Source of the DNA: DAOUMU01 sp034409055 | GTDB taxonomy: Bacteria > Chloroflexota > Anaerolineae > 4572-78 > J111 | Length of the DNA: 37,105 bases | Direction of reading: 5' to 3' | NCBI GenBank assembly: GCA_034409055.1 | Contig: DAOUMU010000532.1 | Span: forward strand, 1-37,105 | Shown: in pieces, positions 32,220-37,105 of the stretch | How positions within the stretch are numbered: position 1 is the stretch's first letter | Layout: every line of letters starts with the position of its first letter | Notes under the pieces: model-generated | The model's database searches: none | The model's input: only the letters and a program-made list of their open reading frames with translations | Told to the model about the DNA's origin: nothing | Position numbers and translations under genes: made by a program

Positions 32220-34137
32220 TGTCTTGCTTTTGGGGAACAGGCAGATGAATATAGAAAGTGGTTCCTTCTTGCCAGACACTCTCGACTCTAATGCTGCCTT
32301 TGAGGCCCTCGATATAATCTTTGGTCCAGAAAAGACCAAACCCCATTCCTTCCCCCTCTTTGGCAGACCAGCCCAAATCAAAAATCCTGTTCAAATGCTC
32401 AGGTTTGATCCCCAGGCCGTTGTCACGAATTGATACTTCAATGGTGGCCTTATCATCGAGGCGGCTCTCAATCCACAACTCGCCCTGATTACCTCTCTCT
32501 TCGATGGCCTCGACAGCATTCTTGATCAAAACTCTAAACGCCTCGGTCAGCATATCGGGAGAGGTTTTGAGTAACGGTAAATCTTCTGAGAGTGACTTAT
32601 GCACCACAAGACCTGAGGGGGTGGCTGTATCGGCTTGTTCTGCGCTGTGCCTGGTATCTGGCAGAACTTTTCCCAGGGCCAGCACTAAACAATCGTTGAC
32701 ATCGGTGGGCACATCAGAGAGGTGGCGCCACGGTTCGTGTAAGGTATCCAGAATATCAACTGCTTCATTTAAATGCTCAATCACTTTAGGGGCCGATTGA
32801 AGTAATTTAGGGTGTTGTTCAGGGGGAAATTGAGACATCATTTCGATCAATTGCAGATAGTTGAGGGAAACACCGATGTGATTACGCAGGGAGTGAATAT
32901 AAGCGGTGGCGCTAAAAGCCATCCGGCCAAACATTTGAGAAATCTGCCGCTGTTCTTCGGCCCGACGGTATAGACGGGCATTCCGAATGCCAACCGCAGC
33001 TTGTTGCCCCAAGGTGATGAGAACTTCTTTTTCTCTGTCGGAGAAGCTTGGTTTACGGCTGGCCACAAACAGGTTGCCCAAAACCTCATCCTCCAGGAAA
33101 AATGGCACAGCAATGACTTGCTTGATGCCCGTCAACTGCTGGGCTAAATCTGAGAGAGGCTTGTCGACCACGGGTCGAAACAGATCATACAGGCTATCAG
33201 AAACAAGAATCTCAGGTTTACCATTTGTCCCCTTGATGGCTCGAACGCTCAGGTTATCTTTAAACCGCTCGTCATCGAGATAGCTCACAGACTGGGGGCC
33301 AATCAGGCCGACGCCCATTCTCTTTTCTAAATGTTGCAACAGGTCAGAGGCAAAATCAACAGAATAAGCTCGGACCGGCAGGGTATTATCCGCCTCCAAA
33401 GGAGCGACCATGGCCCCGACATACCCCAATTTTTGGACAACCGCATCGACAACCGTTTGTAGAATTTGGGTCTCATCAGCGATGTTGGTTTGCAGGGCCA
33501 GGATGATCCGCTCTAAGGCCTGAATTTTTAGCAAACGGCGCTGACTTTGAAGAGCGCTGGCCGCTTGATTACCAAAAGCGGTTAAGAATTTTATATCGCG
33601 GATGGAGAACTCATCCCGAGTCGCCGCAAACAGGTTGCCCACCACTTCATCTCGGATGAAGAACGGCACAGCCGCGACTTGATTGATACCGATCAAGCGC
33701 TGCACCAGGTCTGACAGGGATTTATTCACCACCGGTCTGAACAGGTCATACAGCTTATTGGATATGATAATTTCAGGCCGGCCCTGCTCACTCTGAATAG
33801 CCCGGACACTGAGATTATCTTTGAATTTTGGATCATCCAGGTAAGCGACAGCCTCGGGCCCTACCAGCGAAATACCACCAACCTGGTCTTCCAGTTGGTT
33901 CAGCAGGCTTGACGCGAAACCAACCGAATAAGCCCGCACCGGCAGGGAGTTGTCGGGTTCCAACGTAGCCACAATAGCCCCAACACAGCCCAGGTTAGCT
34001 ACGACGTCATCGACAATGTGTTGCAAAACAGTTTGAAGCTCAGGCGAAATGGGGGGGAAGGCTTGACTGCTTTGAGAAAATTGGTCTGTACTTGTTCGAC
34101 TGAGATCCGCAGTCTCAGGTACCGATGAGTCAGCCAT
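32212..34137 (-). CDS. Soluble sensor histidine kinase with two tandem GAF domains
   Basis: 641 residues, no membrane helix. GAF1 (about 30-200) and GAF2 (about 215-385) are close duplicates: NLSVRAI, LYDLFRPVV, LSDL and AVPFF recur in both. A dimerisation region holds a likely phospho-acceptor His415 in AYIHSLRNHIG. The ATPase domain has the N-box LIKNAVEAI (Asn540), DNGLGI (572-577) and GMGFGLFWTK (597-606). The family autophosphorylates on His and passes phosphate to a response regulator; none is next to it. ATG at 34137 has GGAA upstream. A TATAAT box lies at plus 34257-34262. The input signal is unknown. Confidence 0.9.
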   Translation of the reverse strand: MADSSVPETADLSRTSTDQFSQSSQAFPPISPELQTVLQHIVDDVVANLGCVGAIVATLEPDNSLPVRAYSVGFASSLLNQLEDQVGGISLVGPEAVAYLDDPKFKDNLSVRAIQSEQGRPEIIISNKLYDLFRPVVNKSLSDLVQRLIGINQVAAVPFFIRDEVVGNLFAATRDEFSIRDIKFLTAFGNQAASALQSQRRLLKIQALERIILALQTNIADETQILQTVVDAVVQKLGYVGAMVAPLEADNTLPVRAYSVDFASDLLQHLEKRMGVGLIGPQSVSYLDDERFKDNLSVRAIKGTNGKPEILVSDSLYDLFRPVVDKPLSDLAQQLTGIKQVIAVPFFLEDEVLGNLFVASRKPSFSDREKEVLITLGQQAAVGIRNARLYRRAEEQRQISQMFGRMAFSATAYIHSLRNHIGVSLNYLQLIEMMSQFPPEQHPKLLQSAPKVIEHLNEAVDILDTLHEPWRHLSDVPTDVNDCLVLALGKVLPDTRHSAEQADTATPSGLVVHKSLSEDLPLLKTSPDMLTEAFRVLIKNAVEAIEERGNQGELWIESRLDDKATIEVSIRDNGLGIKPEHLNRIFDLGWSAKEGEGMGFGLFWTKDYIEGLKGSIRVESVWQEGTTFYIHLPVPQKQDND

Positions 34138-34183
34138 AGGAATTCCAAAAAACGATACAAATATTTCTTTGGTTTGGTAGTGA

Positions 34184-34225
34184 CCGAAGCAAACAAGCCA
34201 CGCTCCAACTGGCCTCGCCCCTACG
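34184..34225. repeat. Partial copy of the GTAGGG/CGAGGC repeat
   Basis: Read on the minus strand, CGTAGGGGCGAGGCCAGTTGG... matches the 8271-8310 part of copy 1 (about three quarters identical, including GCTTGTTTGC). The second arm is missing. It lies in the leader of the histidine kinase gene. Confidence 0.55.
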
Positions 34226-34299
34226 TCACCAACAAATTTGAAGAGGATACTCTTATATTATATACGTTTCTGTAGTCCTGGAAAAATCAACTTAATGTC

Positions 34300-35061
34300 T
34301 TAGTCTCCACCCAATATTTCACCCAGCAAGGCACCGCCAGCACCGCCTATTCCTTTTCGCTCACCGGTTTGAAAGCGAGCCCCGGCCAGGATGCGATCGG
34401 CCAGACGGGAAAGGGGCAGGCTTTGCAGATAGACAATACCGGGGCCGGTCAGTTTGGCTAAGAATACCCCTTCGCCTCCAAACAGGGCGTTCTTAAACCC
34501 ACCAACAAATTGAATATCATAGTCCACAGAGGGGGAGAAGGCAACCAGGCAGCCGGTATCGACCCGTAACGTTTCGTTAGCGGCTAACTGTTTTTGCACA
34601 ATCGTTCCCCCGGCGTGAACAAAAGCCATGCCATCCCCTTCCAGCCGCTGCAAGATAAAGCCCTCACCGCCGAAGAGGCCGGCTCCAATCTTTTTGGTGA
34701 AAGCCACCTCAATTTCAATGCCCTGGGCAGCACACAAGAAAGAATCTTTCTGGCATAAAAATCTGCCCCCCAGTTTGTCCAATTCAAGGGGAACGATTTT
34801 GCCCGGATAGGGCGCGCCAAAGGCAACGTGCCCTTTGCCTCGCCCGTTGTAAACAAAAGAGGTAATAAAGAAGCTCTCGCCGGTAATCATGCGCTTAAAT
34901 CCTCTAAACAACCCACCACCGGTCGAGGTTTGCATTTCAATACCATCCCCCATGTAGACCATGGTCCCCGCCTCGGCCCGAACGCCTTCACCGGGATCCA
35001 ACTCCACTTCAACAATCTGCATATCATCGCCATAGATCTGATAGTCAATAACGTCGGCCAC
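34300..35061 (-). CDS. AIM24/TIGR00266-family protein
   Basis: 253 residues. The family pattern of a double beta-barrel is clear: VELDPGEGVRAEAGTMVYMGDGIEMQT, then GGGLFRGFKRMITGESFFITSF, CQKDSFLCA, GAGLFGGEGFILQRLEGDG and GGFKNALFGGEGVFLAKLTGPG. The end is Gly-rich. The start is taken as GTG at 35061, 9 nt after AGGAG; the TTG at 35067 would be only 3 nt after it. The yeast namesake is mitochondrial; the bacterial role is not known. It is monocistronic. Confidence 0.88.
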   Translation of the reverse strand: MADVIDYQIYGDDMQIVEVELDPGEGVRAEAGTMVYMGDGIEMQTSTGGGLFRGFKRMITGESFFITSFVYNGRGKGHVAFGAPYPGKIVPLELDKLGGRFLCQKDSFLCAAQGIEIEVAFTKKIGAGLFGGEGFILQRLEGDGMAFVHAGGTIVQKQLAANETLRVDTGCLVAFSPSVDYDIQFVGGFKNALFGGEGVFLAKLTGPGIVYLQSLPLSRLADRILAGARFQTGERKGIGGAGGALLGEILGGD

Positions 35062-35155
35062 AGTCAATGTCTCCTAAAATGTGAATTTTGAAATATAAGC
35101 TGATGGGATTCTAGAGTATATTTGTCAAATGGCAAACAGCAGACCTTTTCTCTAA

Positions 35156-35297
35156 CAGCTAAATCCAATACCTTTCAAATAAGGTGGAGTGAGCATCCTC
35201 AGATGCGAACGGTGCCTGCAAAGCCCGCTCCGCATCTGAGGATGCTCCGCTCCTCTACTCGCAAATAACGTTATTTGAAAGGTATTGCAGCTAAATC
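35156..35297. mobile_element. MITE-like element with perfect 17-bp ends and 10-bp target-site duplication
   Basis: The element is 35166-35287 (122 bp). Ends CAATACCTTTCAAATAA (35166-35182) and TTATTTGAAAGGTATTG (35271-35287) are perfect inverted repeats. A second perfect 17-bp inverted repeat (GAGCATCCTCAGATGCG at 35191-35207, partner at 35231-35247) lies inside. The flanks CAGCTAAATC (35156-35165 and 35288-35297) are identical, a clear target-site duplication. No coding capacity. Confidence 0.88.
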
Positions 35298-35339
35298 TAT
35301 TATCCCATTTAACTGAACCAGTGCCCGCAGTAAGAATCG

Positions 35340-35607
35340 GGGGGAATAGGACACAGATTTTCACGGATTGACACGGATAAATGAATTAAATCTGTGTAAT
35401 CTGTGGATTATTTGACAGGAAGCATGTTTTAGAGGTATCGGTCATAGACCTGGCAGGTCTTTGAGGACATTTGTGAGGACAAAATTAACTGTATTTACTA
35501 AATAGGACTAACTTTGGTGACCTGCCAGGTCTTTAAAACAGGCTATGAGGCTTGACGCCGCCCTGAGCAATACGGAATACACTCCACGCTTTACGTTACA
35601 GGAGCAT
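35340..35607. other. Repeat-rich spacer, no gene
   Basis: It contains an ACACAGATTTTCACGGATTG / ATCTGTGTAATCTGTGG stretch of a simple dispersed-repeat kind (about 35350-35410). A palindromic GACCTGGCAGGTC motif occurs near 35445-35460, with an inverted partner GACCTGCCAGGTC near 35519-35531. A CAATACGGAATACACTCC stretch near 35568 resembles those near 3600 and 4732. I see no ribosome site or frame worth calling. Confidence 0.5.
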
Positions 35608-36513
35608 TCAGTTGCCAAACGGTTTGGACGGCACGGATTGCAGGTAGAGCCAGATGGCGCTCAGTTCCTCGTCGGTCATTTGGCCAAAGTTTTGCCAGGG
35701 CATAACGGGGTTAATGGTTGAACCATCGGGGCGCAGACCTTCTCGTATAGCCCGGAAGAAGTCAGCTTCGCTCCAGGTGCCCAGACCGGTTTGGGGATCC
35801 GGGGTGAGGTTGGCGGCCGGGGGCCAATCTGGAGGCCCTCCTTGAATCGGACCGCCTGAAAACCCTTCGCCGTGACAACCAATACAGCCGTTGGCCAGGT
35901 ATTGGCCATATTCGAGCGTAACCCCGGGCTCCGGAGCCGTCGGTCGGGGCGCATCGTGGGCAATCCGTTCGGCGGAGGCCAGAATGGGTACCTCTCCAGC
36001 CAGGAACAGGACCCGCATGAGGGGACCAGGGGCAGGCGCCGGTGGTTCACGGTCCACCGGCGGCACGCTCTTGATATAAGCAATAATTGCCCCCAGGTCC
36101 TCATCGCTGAGGAAGTAATATTCATCAGCGGGCATGAATACTAGCGGTTTGCCATCCGGATCAATTCCGTGTCGAATGGCCCGCACAAAATCAAGGTCGC
36201 TGTAGATAGCCCCTACCCCACCCTGGCCAGAAGTGAGATTAGCCCCAACGATCAGGCCGGCGGCCGGATCATCCATAACCACTGCTCCGGCCAGGTTCGA
36301 ACCGTGGCAATCGATGCAGCCACGGGTTTGAAACAGACGCTTACCTAAAGCAATTGTCTCCTCGTCCGTGGGGACGGTGATGGCTTCAGGCTGAACATCG
36401 TAACTCTTGTTTAGACGTGACCCGCTCATCGCATACACGGCTCCGACGGCCAGCACGAGCAACAGCACCAGCACGCCCAGGACAATTCCAATCCATTTTA
36501 ATATTTTTTTCAT
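35608..36513 (-). CDS. Membrane-anchored diheme c-type cytochrome
   Basis: 301 residues from the ATG at 36513, which has GGGGGA about 7 nt upstream; the open frame reaches 36663 but lacks a site there. One N-terminal helix (about 8-30, IGIVLGVLVLLLVLAVGAVYA) anchors the protein. Two cytochrome c domains follow: CIDCH in the first (near residue 65) and CIGCH in the second (near residue 213). Each is followed by an ANLTS/ANLTPDPQTGLG loop, FVRAIRHG / FFRAIREG, and a Met-containing PxFMPADEY / NPVMPWQNFG segment for the axial ligand. The two halves are repeats of one domain. It likely passes electrons outside the membrane; partners are not in the window. Confidence 0.9.
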   Translation of the reverse strand: MKKILKWIGIVLGVLVLLLVLAVGAVYAMSGSRLNKSYDVQPEAITVPTDEETIALGKRLFQTRGCIDCHGSNLAGAVVMDDPAAGLIVGANLTSGQGGVGAIYSDLDFVRAIRHGIDPDGKPLVFMPADEYYFLSDEDLGAIIAYIKSVPPVDREPPAPAPGPLMRVLFLAGEVPILASAERIAHDAPRPTAPEPGVTLEYGQYLANGCIGCHGEGFSGGPIQGGPPDWPPAANLTPDPQTGLGTWSEADFFRAIREGLRPDGSTINPVMPWQNFGQMTDEELSAIWLYLQSVPSKPFGN

Positions 36514-36774
36514 CGTATTTCCCCCTATTGGATCGTCTCCTTCTTGAGTACTGCTGCAAACAAAGCCCAATGAATTGGCAGTTATGAAACAAGGCACACC
36601 CACCCCGGCGCCATATCTAGCGGCCAGATTGTCTATGGCGTGCTCACTCTTCAAAATAGCCAAAGTCGAGGGCGGAATTGAACCATTTAGCGGTCCATCC
36701 GTTCACCCAGGAAGGAAACCATCCGAATTTTTATTTTAATTTTATGTTTTGGGAATGCAGCAACGAACAGGTCT
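36514..36774 (-). promoter_or_regulatory. Leader of the cytochrome gene
   Basis: About 255 nt between the candidate promoter and the ATG. Near the start codon it has GGAGACGATCCAAT, the same block that precedes the aldehyde dehydrogenase start at 6245. No known riboswitch was recognised. Confidence 0.35.
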
Positions 36775-36803
36775 AAGATATCATACTCTAGATACTTTGT
36801 CAA
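36775..36803 (-). promoter_or_regulatory. Candidate promoter of the cytochrome gene
   Basis: TTGACA (plus 36798-36803), 17 bp, TATCTT (plus 36775-36780) on the minus strand. It lies 17 bp after the stop of the Nudix-like gene. Confidence 0.5.
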
Positions 36804-36820
36804 TACCTATTTTCAGTCCG

Positions 36821-37105
36821 TTAAACCAAATTATAGGTCCAGCTTACCGGCCGGCCGTCCTCGTAAGGCATCACCCCGTGAAATTGGCGGGGATCATCGC
36901 TAAAAACGAGGGGTAAAAAGTAGCGATCCCCCTCCCACAAGGGCAAATCCAGCACCTGCTCGACGGGAATCCAGGATAGAGTTCCTTCCGGATTTTCATT
37001 GAGAGGCGTCCCCCGGTAGCGGTCGATACGAAAGATAAAACCGAACCAGTCCTCGCCGTTTTTACCAAAGCCGGGCCAACTGATCGTACCCCGCAGCCTT
37101 ATCTG
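36821..37105 (-). CDS. C-terminal part of a Nudix (MutT-like) hydrolase
   Basis: An open frame enters from the window edge and stops at TAA (36821-36823), giving 94 residues. GTISWPGFGKNGEDWFGFIFRI, then GTPLNENPEGTLSWIPVEQVLDLPLWEGDRYFLPLVF and DDPRQFHGVMPYEDGRPVSW match the second half of MutT-like proteins, where the NPEG...W(I/V)P segment follows the Nudix box. The Nudix box itself would be outside the window, so activity cannot be judged. Likely role: hydrolysis of oxidised or other nucleoside diphosphate derivatives. Confidence 0.75.
   Translation of the reverse strand, partial: QIRLRGTISWPGFGKNGEDWFGFIFRIDRYRGTPLNENPEGTLSWIPVEQVLDLPLWEGDRYFLPLVFSDDPRQFHGVMPYEDGRPVSWTYNLV

Noticed and set aside
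32220..32381. Longer methyltransferase reaching into the kinase gene
   Set aside because: The extra 54 residues are the kinase C-terminus in another frame, and the ATG at 32219 starts a typical N-terminus.
36514..36663. 50-residue extension of the cytochrome
   Set aside because: It starts with TTG without a ribosome site and would bury the signal anchor; GGGGGA stands before the ATG at 36513.
36664..36720. tRNA-like GGTTCAATTCC stretch on the minus strand
   Set aside because: The T-arm does not pair (AATGG against CCGCC), and no anticodon or acceptor stem is present.

Overview
The window is about 37 kb of bacterial chromosome. It looks like Chloroflexota (Anaerolineae-type). This is inferred from the short IF2, from secreted Pro/Thr-rich, DUF11, LamG and CSLREA-type proteins ending in a YLPxIIK tail, from the tungsten AOR, and from the many hairpin-type intergenic repeats. 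No rRNA, tRNA, CRISPR array, prophage or transposase gene was recognised. Both ends cut genes: a C-terminal fragment at 3-179 (+) and a Nudix-like C-terminal fragment at 36821-37105 (-).

Layout from left to right. (1) 318-3560 (-) is a large secreted M6-type metalloprotease with a beta-helix region. A gene-poor stretch follows (3594-4787) holding a candidate small transcript with a promoter and a perfect terminator, then a MITE-like element with target-site duplications. (2) 4788-8576 (-) is an aldehyde-oxidation cluster: MoaD/ThiS-like carrier, tungsten aldehyde:ferredoxin oxidoreductase and NAD(P) aldehyde dehydrogenase. (3) 8716-9675 (+) is an orphan ParB-like protein. (4) 9969-14313 (-) is a complete potABCD polyamine-type ABC importer behind a near-consensus promoter, with a corrinoid protein gene just upstream (14466-15122).

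(5) 15362-22238 (-) is the nusA-ylxR-infB-rbfA-truB-ribF operon. A consensus promoter and a terminator-like hairpin lie before nusA, and a long structured stretch lies before infB. rimP and ylxQ are not present at their usual places. (6) 22438-26933 holds a membrane-anchored Pro/Thr-rich protein (-), a DUF350 membrane protein and a small alpha/beta-barrel-like protein (+), an AAA ATPase with an N-terminal winged-helix-like region (+), and a YihY-type membrane protein (-). (7) 27222-27854 (+) is ribosomal protein L9 with an acidic tail. (8) 28139-31099 (-) is a large secreted adhesin-like protein. (9) 31500-34137 (-) is a double-GAF histidine kinase overlapping a SAM methyltransferase. (10) 34300-35061 (-) is an AIM24/TIGR00266 protein, followed by a second clear MITE. 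(11) 35608-36513 (-) is a membrane-anchored diheme cytochrome c.

The coding content is mostly housekeeping plus accessory metabolism and surface proteins. The most unusual material lies between genes: at least five families of small inverted-repeat elements. Three single elements keep direct flanking repeats of 10-15 bp. One four-copy family shows compensatory base changes in its stems. Also worth a second look are the small transcript at 4227-4540, the nusA leader hairpin, the operator-like repeat on the potA promoter, and the C-terminal motif shared by the two secreted proteins.
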